Counted from the stretch's first letter, positions 7,018 to 13,689 are shown. The stretch: DNA of 13,689 bases from JACPFJ01 sp041738275 (GCA_041738275.1 JBGSQD010000087.1:1-13689); one strand, 5' to 3'. Program-made: numbers and translations. Notes: a model not told the origin generated them from the sequence alone.

Positions 7018-8331
7018 TTATTCGTCTCCCTGGCTTTCTTCAATGAATTTCATAAGTCCTTCCCTCTGTAACTGATCTTTCCCTATATGTACCCTTTTAC
7101 CATCAACAATACGAACAGCGATATAGTCACCATTGTCAGCAGCATCACCTATGACCAGCATGCAGCGGATATTCATACGGCGGGCATACTCCACGGAATG
7201 GTCGTATTCCCGGCGGATTATGTCACGAGCTGTTGTAAAGCCCTGCAAGCGCAGTAAACGAGCTACCTCTAGCACCTCGCGCCGGTCATTACAACAGTTA
7301 AATAGCAGAAAATCCCTTGACGCACAGGCTTCTACCTCGGGCTGCCGCTCCAGTGCCTGGAGCAGGCTCAAAACATTGAAGGTAAACCCGGTAGCCGGCG
7401 CCGGAAATCCATAACGGGCGGTCAGGGTATCGTAACGGCCGCCGCAGCAAACCGGTTCGCCCAGGCCGGTAACAAAACCTTCAAAGGTGATTCCGGTATG
7501 GTAATCCAAACCGCGGGTTTCTCCCAGGTCAATGGTCAGAAAATCGCTGACACCGTGAATATCAAGGATATCCAGAACCTGGCGCAGATTCTCCAGCGCC
7601 GCGCGAGAGCGGCTGTTGGTCACAACCTTGTCAGCTTCCAGCAGCACTTCGCGGCCGCCGAACAAGCGGGGCAGGGCGCTTATCTCCCGGCAGGCGTCAG
7701 CAGATACGCTGCTTTCTGCCAGTACCTTGGCCACTGCAGAACTATCCTTGCGGGACACAGCTTCCTGAAGTTCACGCAGCGGCAGTCCGCTGAGTCCCGA
7801 TGCCGCCATGACACCGCGGCAGAATTCCACCTGTCCCAAATCGATCTTGAAATCTTCAAAGCCGAGCCCCTGCATCGCTTCCACAGCCATGGCAATCATC
7901 TCGGCATCGGCCTCGGGAGAATCCAGGCCGATCAATTCGACCCCTGATTGAAAAATCTCACGACTTCTTCCGGTTTGCATCTCGGTTTGCCGCAGCACCC
8001 GTCCGCTGTAGCTGATGCGATGTGGCAATGGCCAGCTCTTCAGTCGAGTGGCAACGATCCTGGCAACCTGGGGGGTGATGTCGGGAGGAAACGCCAGGAG
8101 CCGTCCGGTTTGGCGATCGTCGAAGCGGTAGGTTTTACCCTTCAATTCATCACCCATGCCGATAGTCATGACATCTTCGTACTCCAGCTTGGGAGTGATA
8201 ATTCGCCGGAAACCCCACAGATCGAATACGCGGCGAATACGCCCCTCGATAAAACCGATCTTGGCTGCGGTTTCAGGGAGGAAGTCGCTGACTCCGCGCG
8301 GCAGGGATATGTCAGGAGATATGGTGGTCAT
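7018..8331 (-). CDS. hisZ: ATP phosphoribosyltransferase regulatory subunit HisZ
   Basis: HisZ is a catalytically dead paralogue of histidyl-tRNA synthetase that binds a short-form HisG and mediates histidine feedback on the first step of histidine synthesis. The class II synthetase fold is visible: LPRGVSDFLPE (10-20), FRRIITPKLEY (41-51), motif-2-like RVLRQTEMQTGRSREIFQSG (111-130), GLDYHTG (274-280, histidine site) and CCGGRYD (295-301). The split core and HisZ-style insert at 180-260 distinguish it from HisS. At 437 aa it is longer than many HisZ proteins because residues about 338-430 resemble the anticodon-binding domain of histidyl-tRNA synthetase. The linkage to purA is often seen for hisZ. 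The ATG overlaps the stop of the upstream exported-protein gene as ATGA. A true but unusual HisS is less likely. Confidence 0.88.
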   Translation of the reverse strand: MTTISPDISLPRGVSDFLPETAAKIGFIEGRIRRVFDLWGFRRIITPKLEYEDVMTIGMGDELKGKTYRFDDRQTGRLLAFPPDITPQVARIVATRLKSWPLPHRISYSGRVLRQTEMQTGRSREIFQSGVELIGLDSPEADAEMIAMAVEAMQGLGFEDFKIDLGQVEFCRGVMAASGLSGLPLRELQEAVSRKDSSAVAKVLAESSVSADACREISALPRLFGGREVLLEADKVVTNSRSRAALENLRQVLDILDIHGVSDFLTIDLGETRGLDYHTGITFEGFVTGLGEPVCCGGRYDTLTARYGFPAPATGFTFNVLSLLQALERQPEVEACASRDFLLFNCCNDRREVLEVARLLRLQGFTTARDIIRREYDHSVEYARRMNIRCMLVIGDAADNGDYIAVRIVDGKRVHIGKDQLQREGLMKFIEESQGDE

Positions 8332-9818
8332 TCAACCTTCTTGATTGCCAGTGATGATGCCCCACGACCCATGATGCCGGGGCGCTGTACGGTTTGCAGA
8401 ATCAGCAGTTCATTGCGGGCTTCATCATACAGGTAGTCGGGCATGTAGTTCTGAGTGTCGCGGGTGCGCCACTTTTCTTCAAGGCTCGACCCGTTCCATA
8501 TCAGGTTGTATACCGCACCTTTCTTGTAGGAGCGGGCATCCCCCAGAACCCAGAAGCCATCGTTCTTGCCCACCAGCACCTCACCCTTTGACGTAACCTG
8601 AACACGCTGGTTCATGAAAATCGGACGGAACTTGTCTCCAGTCACCCGGGGATCGGCGTCATCTTTCTGGAAGAACAATTCAGAACCGCCGAACTTGTCA
8701 TTGCTTCGCCACAACTCATTCAACTGTTGATCATAGACTATGAGATAGCCATCGGGATTGATGGCTACCGTAAATGTCTGTCCTTCACGGTCGCGAAACT
8801 GGTTGAAGCTGTAGATATCGGCATAGCGAGGCATTTTGATCGGGTTTTTAAGGGTAATGGCCGAACCGCTACGGATCGCCTCTGAAACGTCGCCAAAGAA
8901 ATCAGCATCGCGACCCATACTTTGCGCATAAAGTTTTTTTGCCGCGCCGGCCAGATTGAATGAACGGAAGAAATAGGGGAGCTTTTCGGCCACCAGTACC
9001 AGCTTGTCACCCTTTACCTGCCAGACCTGCGAGGCGAGTTCATAAGAACGAATAATGGTGACATAGATATCCAGGTTGCCGTCACTGTTCTCCATCGTAT
9101 CGAGCGAAATAATCTTTTCCGTGGTTCTCATCTCTGTTTCGGCAACCAGCTTCATGTCGCTGCTCTTGCGGTAGTAAGAAAGCCTGCGATCCTCCGCCAG
9201 AAAGATCTCACGGCTACCGTCAGGCAAGCTCTTGCCGACAGCCATCAGATTGGCCGCACCAGGCAGACGTTTGCTCAGCCATCCGCCGGTGTTGCCCTGC
9301 TCTTGCTCTCGGGGTTTGATAAATTCTCCAACTGGAGCAGGTCGCACCTGCTGCTCGTTTCTGATGATGCCGGAGGTAACAGGCGTGGTAACTCGCGGCA
9401 ATGATTCCGTTGCAACCGGGGCGGCAGAATAGATTTTCACCAACTCGGCAGATAATTTATCAGCCAGTTTACCTATTGCCGGTATCAATTCATCCTGACT
9501 ATCACCCTGCACGAAAGCGCGGGTCAGGGTCTTGCCGGCTGCTGTCCTGGCCAGGGCATCAACGCTGAAAATCTTGCCGATGGAAACATAAGTGCCGGTC
9601 ACCACCACATCAGCCTCGGCAGCGCTGCTGACCGCCATTACCTTGTCACCGCTCAAGCGTGATGACAGCAACATCTGCAGGGTTGCCTTCATCTCGTCCT
9701 TGTTCTGAACCCCGGTGGCGTTCATATCCGATACATAGACCCGAACCTGGGCGGCAAAAGCGGGGAGAGCTGTCAAAGATATAAGAAACATTGCGAACAG
9801 AATCATCAGTTTTTTCAT
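8328..9818 (-). CDS. Exported FG-GAP/VCBS-like beta-propeller protein
   Basis: A 496-aa protein of unknown function with a clear Sec signal peptide: MKK, a hydrophobic core (LMILFAMFLISLTAL), then ALPAFA|AQ with cleavage near residue 22. There is no lipobox cysteine, so it should be soluble in the periplasm or surface-exposed. Residues 24-130 resemble the small alpha/beta domain of periplasmic CsgG/TolB-N/FlgO-like proteins (VRVYVSDM, LLSSRLSG, EADVVVTGTYV). A Pro-rich linker follows (about 131-180). Residues about 185-496 hold irregular beta repeats of FG-GAP/VCBS type (DGSREIFLAEDRRLSYY, DGNLDIYVTI, NPDGYLIVYDQQLNELWRS, YNLIWNGSSLEEKWR). ATG 9818 is chosen because it gives a proper signal peptide and follows a GGGGGA ribosome site; an in-frame start at 9854 would spoil the signal. 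It is first in the unit with hisZ and purA, overlapping hisZ by ATGA. The domain names are my judgement from motifs. Confidence 0.8.
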   Translation of the reverse strand: MKKLMILFAMFLISLTALPAFAAQVRVYVSDMNATGVQNKDEMKATLQMLLSSRLSGDKVMAVSSAAEADVVVTGTYVSIGKIFSVDALARTAAGKTLTRAFVQGDSQDELIPAIGKLADKLSAELVKIYSAAPVATESLPRVTTPVTSGIIRNEQQVRPAPVGEFIKPREQEQGNTGGWLSKRLPGAANLMAVGKSLPDGSREIFLAEDRRLSYYRKSSDMKLVAETEMRTTEKIISLDTMENSDGNLDIYVTIIRSYELASQVWQVKGDKLVLVAEKLPYFFRSFNLAGAAKKLYAQSMGRDADFFGDVSEAIRSGSAITLKNPIKMPRYADIYSFNQFRDREGQTFTVAINPDGYLIVYDQQLNELWRSNDKFGGSELFFQKDDADPRVTGDKFRPIFMNQRVQVTSKGEVLVGKNDGFWVLGDARSYKKGAVYNLIWNGSSLEEKWRTRDTQNYMPDYLYDEARNELLILQTVQRPGIMGRGASSLAIKKVE

Positions 9819-9923
9819 GGGTCCCCCAGTTGTCAGGCCATTCAAGTATTTCAATTTTCAATTAGTAATTCAACATGTTCCAAATTATTATGCATTTTGC
9901 TGTCTATGTGTTCCAGCTAAATA

Positions 9924-9953
9924 TCAGGAAGCTTTTTGCATAACACCTCCTGA
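9924..9953 (-). promoter_or_regulatory. Leader hairpin with strong ribosome site and five-codon mini-ORF
   Basis: On the minus strand, an almost consensus Shine-Dalgarno (CAGGAGGTG) precedes ATG at 9941 and a five-codon frame (Met-Gln-Lys-Ala-Ser-stop, 9941-9924). The ribosome site and the end of the mini-ORF pair with each other: TCAGGAGGT with GCTTCCTGA, a 9-bp stem with two G-U pairs. The element lies near the 5' end of the transcript expected from the promoter at 9967-9995, about 105 bases before the start of the exported-protein gene. A regulatory role is inference. Confidence 0.35.
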
Positions 9954-9966
9954 AAACAGAGGTGCC

Positions 9967-9995
9967 AATGTAGCACGACTACTTCCTCTCGTCAA
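9967..9995 (-). promoter_or_regulatory. Predicted sigma-70 promoter of the exported protein-hisZ-purA unit
   Basis: The minus strand reads TTGACG, 17 bases, TACATT; the -35 box matches 5 of 6 and the -10 box 4 of 6 with the ideal spacing. Transcription would start near 9960, giving a leader of about 140 bases. It lies just downstream of the porin terminator (10013-10036), where a new promoter is expected. Confidence 0.55.
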
Positions 9996-10012
9996 AGAAA
10001 AGACCAAAGAAA

Positions 10013-10036
10013 AAGGGCGGGATTTCTCCCGCCCTT
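10013..10036 (-). terminator. Rho-independent terminator of the porin gene
   Basis: A perfect 10-bp stem (AAGGGCGGGA with TCCCGCCCTT) and a four-base loop, followed on the minus strand by a run of T (TTTTTC, counted with the end of the stem). It begins 27 bases after the porin stop codon, the standard place and form for an intrinsic terminator. Confidence 0.9.
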
Positions 10037-10062
10037 CAAGGATGCTGTGTTAAACGAACAGT

Positions 10063-11412
10063 CTAGAATTTGAACTGTGCGTGAAGACGCAGGCTGTAGG
10101 GGTTTTCCGGGTATTCAGTGCCAGTTGTGTCGGCATTATTGTACATGCTGCCGAGGAACATATATGCCGCCTGTGCCTTCAGGGTCAGGTTACTATATAC
10201 TTTGTAACCGGTTTCGAGGTTAACCTCGGCGCCCATGAAGTCGCTAGCATTCTGTGTTTCACCGGAAGCCGGAGTCCAGGCTGCGCCGATATTGCCGTTC
10301 AAGAACAGTTTGTCGGTCAGTTTGGCATCATAACCTGCGGTGAGCAGGGCAAGGTTGGTAACGTTGCGACGGATGTAACGATCAGTGGTTGAGGGTGAGT
10401 TGGCCGTGTTGCGGGCAATGATCATCATGCCGCTCTCATTGTAGGTGTTTACCGATGTGGTGACCCATCCCTTGTAACTTCCTGCGTTGTTGCTGTTGTT
10501 GCCAGAGACAAACAGTGCGGCTACTTTGGCTGTGCCGGGACCGGCTGCAACTTTTGCAGCCACATTGGCAGCATAGCCATGGAAATACCTTCTGACTGGA
10601 GATTTCTGATGTCCTGCCTGCATGGCAGCAAAACCGCTCAGAGTGGCCGGGCCGATTTTGGCCTCACCACTAAAGGCGAGGGTATTCAGCAGGATGGCGG
10701 CATCTGCATTACCAAGCTCCAGAATGTTGGAAGTTGCATTGGCAGCAGGGTATCCGGTGGAACCGGCGGCATAATCAGCCAGGAAATAGTAGGACATGGC
10801 AACCTTGGTGTCCTTGGTGATCGCTATGGTATTGTCCAGGATGAACAGATCCTTGTTCCTGTCGCCAAGACGAGTAACGGTGGTACCGTCATAATCATCG
10901 TCAAAGCGGGAGAAACCAAGACCCAGGGTGTAGGCGCCCAGTTTGGTAGTGGTCATAATGGCCGGTACGTCGGCAGAGATAAAGATTCCCTTGATGGTAT
11001 CTTGATAGGCCTGGAGACCAAGTTTGGTGTTGAAATTTTTACCAAGATTGTAGTCCAGATAGACGTGCTTGACTTCGAAGTTCAGTGCATCGGTATCAAG
11101 GTCGCCGCCGGAAGTAGCTGCGCCATTACCGAAACGGGTATCGATTTCGAACTGGGTAACCAACTTGAGATCATCACTAACCTTTGCAGTATACTGCAGG
11201 CGTGCGCGCTGCTCAAAGTAGTTGTTCATTTTCTTTTTTTCCGCTGTACCGCCAAGTACAACATCGCCTGAACCACCATTCTGGAAGTTGGAGAAGTTTG
11301 TGTTGAAGTTGTAGAGACCGTGGAACTCGTTCTCCAATGCCATTGCCGGTACGGAGATCGCGGCCAGGGCGCCTGCTGCTGCCAAGATTGCTACTGTTTT
11401 TTTGATACTCAT
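10063..11412 (-). CDS. Outer-membrane porin-like beta-barrel protein
   Basis: A 449-aa exported protein predicted to form a beta-barrel channel in the outer membrane. The N-terminus MSIKKTVAILAAAGALAAIS plus VPAMA is a classic signal peptide, with cleavage after residue 25 before LENEFHGLYN. The mature chain has alternating polar/aromatic strands typical of barrels (FEQRARLQYTAKV, LKLVTQFEIDTRFG, FEVKHVYLDYNLGKNFNTKLGLQ), no cysteine-rich or haem motifs, and ends in LRLHAQFKF with a C-terminal Phe, the usual signal for the BAM insertion machinery. ATG 11412 is preferred because AAGGAGG ends seven bases upstream; an in-frame ATG 15 bases further upstream adds five residues before the signal and lies ahead of that ribosome site. 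It is monocistronic, with a strong terminator downstream and a long non-coding region upstream. Substrate unknown; it is not clearly OprO/OprP phosphate-type. Confidence 0.85.
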   Translation of the reverse strand: MSIKKTVAILAAAGALAAISVPAMALENEFHGLYNFNTNFSNFQNGGSGDVVLGGTAEKKKMNNYFEQRARLQYTAKVSDDLKLVTQFEIDTRFGNGAATSGGDLDTDALNFEVKHVYLDYNLGKNFNTKLGLQAYQDTIKGIFISADVPAIMTTTKLGAYTLGLGFSRFDDDYDGTTVTRLGDRNKDLFILDNTIAITKDTKVAMSYYFLADYAAGSTGYPAANATSNILELGNADAAILLNTLAFSGEAKIGPATLSGFAAMQAGHQKSPVRRYFHGYAANVAAKVAAGPGTAKVAALFVSGNNSNNAGSYKGWVTTSVNTYNESGMMIIARNTANSPSTTDRYIRRNVTNLALLTAGYDAKLTDKLFLNGNIGAAWTPASGETQNASDFMGAEVNLETGYKVYSNLTLKAQAAYMFLGSMYNNADTTGTEYPENPYSLRLHAQFKF

Positions 11413-11595
11413 GTGTGCCTCCTTCATTTTTATAAAATGCTTGCTTATTCTGCGGTCAACTTGCGTGTCGTTTTGATTTCTGTGCCGTCACTCACCACCT
11501 TTCATGCAAAATTTGGTGCTAAAACGGTAATCTGTGACAAACTGTATCCTTAAACCCCGAAATCGGGATGTGTGCACTTACGGAACTACTAATCA

Positions 11596-11609
11596 AATTC
11601 CGCGGAATT
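11596..11609. promoter_or_regulatory. 14-bp perfect palindrome, possible operator
   Basis: AATTCCGCGGAATT is a perfect dyad located about 185 bp upstream of the porin start. Its form suits a dimeric DNA-binding regulator. I do not recognise it as a known operator, and the short even dyad could occur by chance in A/T-rich DNA. Confidence 0.3.
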
Positions 11610-11630
11610 AACTAGCGCACTAAACGCAAA

Positions 11631-11668
11631 TACCCTTGAACAGCCACAATCAAAGGCTGTCAAGGGTA
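11631..11668. repeat. Long bulged inverted repeat (14-bp stem)
   Basis: TACCCTTG and ACAGCC on the left pair with GGCTGT and CAAGGGTA on the right, giving 14 base pairs with a single bulged A at 11639 and a nine-base loop. On the minus strand it is followed by TTTGCGTTT, on the plus strand by TGTGTTTATAAAC; both are weak as terminator tails. It could be a back-up terminator or a structural element of the porin leader. Confidence 0.5.
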
Positions 11669-11731
11669 TGTGTTTATAAACTTTTGTTGATGTATTGCTG
11701 AAACGCTTCACAGTGTATTTCGCTCCCGGTC

Positions 11732-11754
11732 AAAAATGATGCCTGAAGAGGCAT
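11732..11754 (-). terminator. Terminator-like hairpin with T5 tail
   Basis: On the minus strand ATGCCT and AGGCAT form a perfect 6-bp stem around the loop CTTC, then CA and five T. The stem is short but the tail is good. It lies about 70-90 bases after the promoter-like pair at 11831-11858 and could end a small RNA or act as an attenuator before the porin gene. Confidence 0.5.
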
Positions 11755-11824
11755 TGCATCAATAAAGTCAATCGGTTAGCTACTTCTAAGGGTCGTTTGT
11801 TTCAGTTGTATGTTCTGAAAAGTT
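11732..11824 (-). ncRNA. Candidate small RNA or leader RNA of about 90 nt
   Basis: Outlined by a promoter-like pair ending at 11831 (start expected near 11824) and the terminator-like hairpin ending in T5 at 11732. Inside, a perfect 6-bp hairpin lies close to the 5' end (TTTCAG and CTGAAA around a nine-base loop, 11800-11820). About 45 bases of mostly unpaired A/C/T-rich sequence follow, then the terminator stem. This layout (5' stem, open middle, 3' terminator) is common for base-pairing regulators. I do not recognise a known RNA family. It might instead be the 5' leader of the porin mRNA with an attenuator. Confidence 0.4.
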
Positions 11825-11830
11825 CGTCGC

Positions 11831-11858
11831 AATATACAATAAATCAAACAGAAGTCAA
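11831..11858 (-). promoter_or_regulatory. Predicted sigma-70 promoter in the porin-epimerase gap
   Basis: The minus strand reads TTGACT, 16 bases, TATATT; each box matches 5 of 6 consensus bases. The expected start is near 11824. It is the best promoter-like match I saw in this gap, and points toward the putative small RNA and, further on, the porin gene. Confidence 0.55.
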
Positions 11859-11946
11859 GCAATAAATGAGATTATTTTGTGTAACCAACTGTAACTACAG
11901 CATTACCAAGATTGTTTAATACTTAATGTATTTCTGGGGCGACTTG

Positions 11947-12351
11947 CTAGTGTCCTGCCTGACATAATTCTGTCAAAACCCCGTTGCTGCTTTTGGGGTG
12001 CACAAAAGCAATACGTGTACCATGAGCCCCATTTCGCGGCTTCTCGTCTATCATCCTGGTTCCGTCGGCAAGCAGTTTCGCAATAGCCGCCTCAATGTCT
12101 ACCACTTCGTAGGCCAGGTGATGGATGCCGGGGCCGTTCTTTTCCATAAATTTGGCCACCGGGCTATCCGCTGAAGTCGGCTCCAGGAGTTCGATCTTGG
12201 ACTCACCGATCTGCAGCATGGCGACCCGGACCATTTGCTCGGCAACCTCCTCGACACCAGCCAAGTCCATCCCCAGATTGTCACGATAGAAGAAGAGACT
12301 TTCTTCAATGGATTTAACGGCAATACCGATGTGATTAATTTTAGTCAGCAT
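11947..12351 (-). CDS. mce: Methylmalonyl-CoA epimerase
   Basis: A 134-aa single-unit protein of the vicinal oxygen chelate (glyoxalase) superfamily that interconverts (R)- and (S)-methylmalonyl-CoA, linking propionyl-CoA metabolism to the B12-dependent mutase. The two beta-alpha-beta-beta-beta modules are visible, with metal-ligand candidates His7 (NHIGIAV), Glu54 (SKIELLEP), His78 (GIHHLAYEV) and Glu128 (LTELCQ). The VRVAML stretch and PRNGAHGTRIAFVHPKSSNGVL are typical of the epimerase rather than other VOC enzymes. The ATG is preceded by AAAGGA six bases upstream. It lies 14 bp behind the mutase large-subunit stop, so the two are almost certainly one operon, which strongly supports the function. 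Confidence 0.94.
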   Translation of the reverse strand: MLTKINHIGIAVKSIEESLFFYRDNLGMDLAGVEEVAEQMVRVAMLQIGESKIELLEPTSADSPVAKFMEKNGPGIHHLAYEVVDIEAAIAKLLADGTRMIDEKPRNGAHGTRIAFVHPKSSNGVLTELCQAGH

Positions 12352-12365
12352 ATATGATCCTTTCT

Positions 12366-13689
12366 TTACAGAACCACCGTCTCGGTATGCTTGCCGAATA
12401 CTCCGCGGAACACATCCGCGATCTCGCCCAGTGTCGCATAGGTCTTTACTGCCGTGAGGATGTGCGGCATCAGATTGTCGCTTCCCTTGGCAACTGACTC
12501 CAATGTTGCCAGAGCCGCTTTAACCGCCGCATCATTACGCCCGGCCTTCATCTCGCCCAGGGACTTCTTCTGGGAGATCTCAACCTCTTCCTTGACCTTG
12601 AGCAGGCCGGTCGGTGGCGGCTCCTGCACTGTGAACTTATTGACGCCGACAATGATCAGCTCGTTCTTTTCGATGGATTTCTGGTAGGCATATGCCGAAT
12701 CCTGGATCTCCTTCTGCTGGAAACCGCGTGAGATGGCCTCCACCGCACCACCCAGCTGGTCGATCTTGTCGATATATTCCAGTGCGGCTTTTTCGATCTG
12801 GTCGGTCAGCGATTCCACCAGGAAAGACCCGGCCAGCGGGTCGATGGAGTCTGCAGCACCTGATTCGTAGGCGATGACCTGCTGGGTGCGCAGGGCTATG
12901 CGGACGGAATCCTCGGTCGGCAATGCCAGTGCTTCGTCGCGGGAATTGGTGTGCAGAGACTGGGTGCCCCCCAGTACGACTGCCAGGGCCTGCATGGTGA
13001 CGCGCATGATGTTGTTGTCCGGCTGCTGGGCTGTGAGGGTGCAGCCGGCGGTCTGGGTGTGGAAGCGGAGCATCTGCGATTTGGGGTCCTTGGCGCCGAA
13101 GCGCTCCTTCATGATCTTGGCCCAGATGCGGCGCGCGGCGCGGAACTTGGCAACCTCTTCGAACAGATTGTTGTGGGCGTTGAAGAAGAACGCCAGACGC
13201 GGGGCAAATTCATCAACCCCCAGGCCGGCCTTGATGGCGGCATCCACATAGGCGATGCCGTCGGCCAGGGTGAAAGCGACTTCCTGTACGGCGCTGGAAC
13301 CGGCCTCGCGGATGTGGTAGCCTGAGATGGAGATGGTGTTCCACTTGGGTACGTTGTCCTTGCAGTAGGCGAAGATATCGGTGATGATCCTCATGGACTC
13401 CTTGGGCGGGTAGATGTAGGTGCCGCGGGCCATGTATTCCTTGAGGATGTCGTTCTGGATAGTACCGGAGATCTTGTCGGGCGATACCCCCTGTTTTTCT
13501 GCTACGGCGATGTACATGCAGAGCAGGATGGCAGCAGTGGAGTTGATGGTCATGGAGGTGGATACCGTGTCGAGAGGGATACCGTCGAACAGGATCTCCA
13601 TGTCGGCCAGAGAGTCAATGGCCACGCCGACCTTGCCGACTTCGCCCTGGCTCATTGCGGCATCGGAGTCATACCCCATCTGGGTCGGC
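12366..13689 (-). CDS. mcmA1: Methylmalonyl-CoA mutase large subunit, separate-B12-domain type (N-terminus outside window)
   Basis: C-terminal 441 codons of the substrate-binding (TIM-barrel) chain that converts (R)-methylmalonyl-CoA and succinyl-CoA into each other using adenosylcobalamin; the frame runs off the right edge. Diagnostic stretches are PTQMGYDSD, VSTSMTINSTAAILLCMY, ISGYHIREAG (the Tyr-His pair of the active site), FHTQTAGCTLTAQQPDNNIMR, GGTQSLHTNSRDEALALPTE and DPLAGSFLVESLTD. The chain ends at YATLGEIADVFRGVFGKHTETVVL, exactly where fused mutases would continue into the cobalamin-binding domain, so the B12 subunit must be encoded by a separate gene, not in this window. The epimerase gene follows by 14 bp. 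The end of the chain rules out a fused-type mutase; an isobutyryl- or ethylmalonyl-type mutase is less likely given the epimerase neighbour. Confidence 0.94.
   Translation of the reverse strand, partial: PTQMGYDSDAAMSQGEVGKVGVAIDSLADMEILFDGIPLDTVSTSMTINSTAAILLCMYIAVAEKQGVSPDKISGTIQNDILKEYMARGTYIYPPKESMRIITDIFAYCKDNVPKWNTISISGYHIREAGSSAVQEVAFTLADGIAYVDAAIKAGLGVDEFAPRLAFFFNAHNNLFEEVAKFRAARRIWAKIMKERFGAKDPKSQMLRFHTQTAGCTLTAQQPDNNIMRVTMQALAVVLGGTQSLHTNSRDEALALPTEDSVRIALRTQQVIAYESGAADSIDPLAGSFLVESLTDQIEKAALEYIDKIDQLGGAVEAISRGFQQKEIQDSAYAYQKSIEKNELIIVGVNKFTVQEPPPTGLLKVKEEVEISQKKSLGEMKAGRNDAAVKAALATLESVAKGSDNLMPHILTAVKTYATLGEIADVFRGVFGKHTETVVL

Larger units (their letters stand above)
11413..11946. 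other. 534-bp non-coding region between epimerase and porin genes
   Basis: No credible protein-coding frame is present. The stretch is A/T-rich and crowded with structure, all readable on the minus strand: a strong promoter-like pair (11831-11858), a 5' hairpin (11800-11820), a terminator-like hairpin (11732-11754), a long bulged hairpin (11631-11668), a 14-bp palindrome (11596-11609) and a short CCCG/CGGG hairpin (11556-11567). A TTGACC at 11457-11462 precedes TATAAA close to the porin ribosome site, but with 19 bases between the boxes and almost no leader it is a poor promoter. The porin may thus be expressed from far upstream or from a promoter not of sigma-70 type. Confidence 0.6.

Noticed and set aside
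10579..11271. Open reading frame of 230 codons on the plus strand opposite the porin
   Set aside because: Antisense to the porin, whose signal peptide, C-terminal Phe and terminator are convincing; the plus-strand frame has no motif or ribosome site.
11422..11462. TTGACC and TATAAA as the porin's own promoter
   Set aside because: The spacing to TATAAA is 19 bases and transcription would begin inside the ribosome site, leaving no usable leader.
11497..11520. Sigma-54-like element upstream of the porin (minus strand: AGCAC, then TTGCA)
   Set aside because: The -24 box lacks the essential GG and the spacing to TTGCA is one base too long; sigma-54 promoters tolerate little change at either point.
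12099..12323. 74-codon minus-strand frame inside the epimerase gene
   Set aside because: Frame-shifted shadow of the conserved epimerase with no independent start signal.

Overview
The window looks like ordinary chromosomal DNA from a delta-proteobacterium of the Geobacter / Pelobacter propionicus type (Desulfuromonadales/Geobacterales). This rests on the gene mix: a GAF-GGDEF regulator, an HDOD protein, a HisZ-type histidine regulator, an outer-membrane beta-barrel, and a B12-dependent mutase with a separate cobalamin subunit. The assignment is an inference from protein style, not a database match. No tRNA, rRNA, CRISPR array, insertion sequence or phage gene was seen. Both ends cut through genes.

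Plus strand, 1-4650: the C-terminal end of a cobalt ECF permease (cbiQ) is followed by its ATPase (cbiO), and 26 bp later by a cytoplasmic diguanylate cyclase. That cyclase has an N-terminal region resembling a PocR-type ligand sensor, then two GAF-like regions and a GGEEF domain with an intact I-site. After a gap of about 230 bp come an HDOD-domain signalling protein and a short GGQ-only release-factor-like protein, probably a ribosome-rescue hydrolase.

Minus strand, 4669-10000: moaC and mogA (molybdenum cofactor synthesis) overlap by ATGA. Upstream of them lies the tightly packed unit exported FG-GAP-like protein, hisZ, purA, which overlaps by ATGA at the first junction and has a 2-bp gap at the second. 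It has a good sigma-70-like promoter at 9967-9995 and a structured leader. A 10-bp hairpin separates purA from moaC.

Minus strand, 10013-13689: an outer-membrane porin-like protein with a strong terminator, a non-coding stretch of about 530 bp, and then methylmalonyl-CoA epimerase and the large subunit of a split methylmalonyl-CoA mutase (5' end outside the window). The non-coding stretch is the least explained part. It holds a strong promoter-like pair, a 5' hairpin and a terminator that together outline an RNA of about 90 nt. It also holds a 14-bp perfect palindrome and a long bulged hairpin.

A loose cobalamin theme runs through the window: cobalt uptake at the left end, a B12-dependent mutase at the right end, and a possible PocR-like sensor (a domain first known from a cobalamin/propanediol regulator) joined to cyclic-di-GMP synthesis next to the cobalt transporter. 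I did not find an obviously new multi-gene defence or mobile system. The candidates most worth a second look are the putative small RNA and the PocR-like cyclase.
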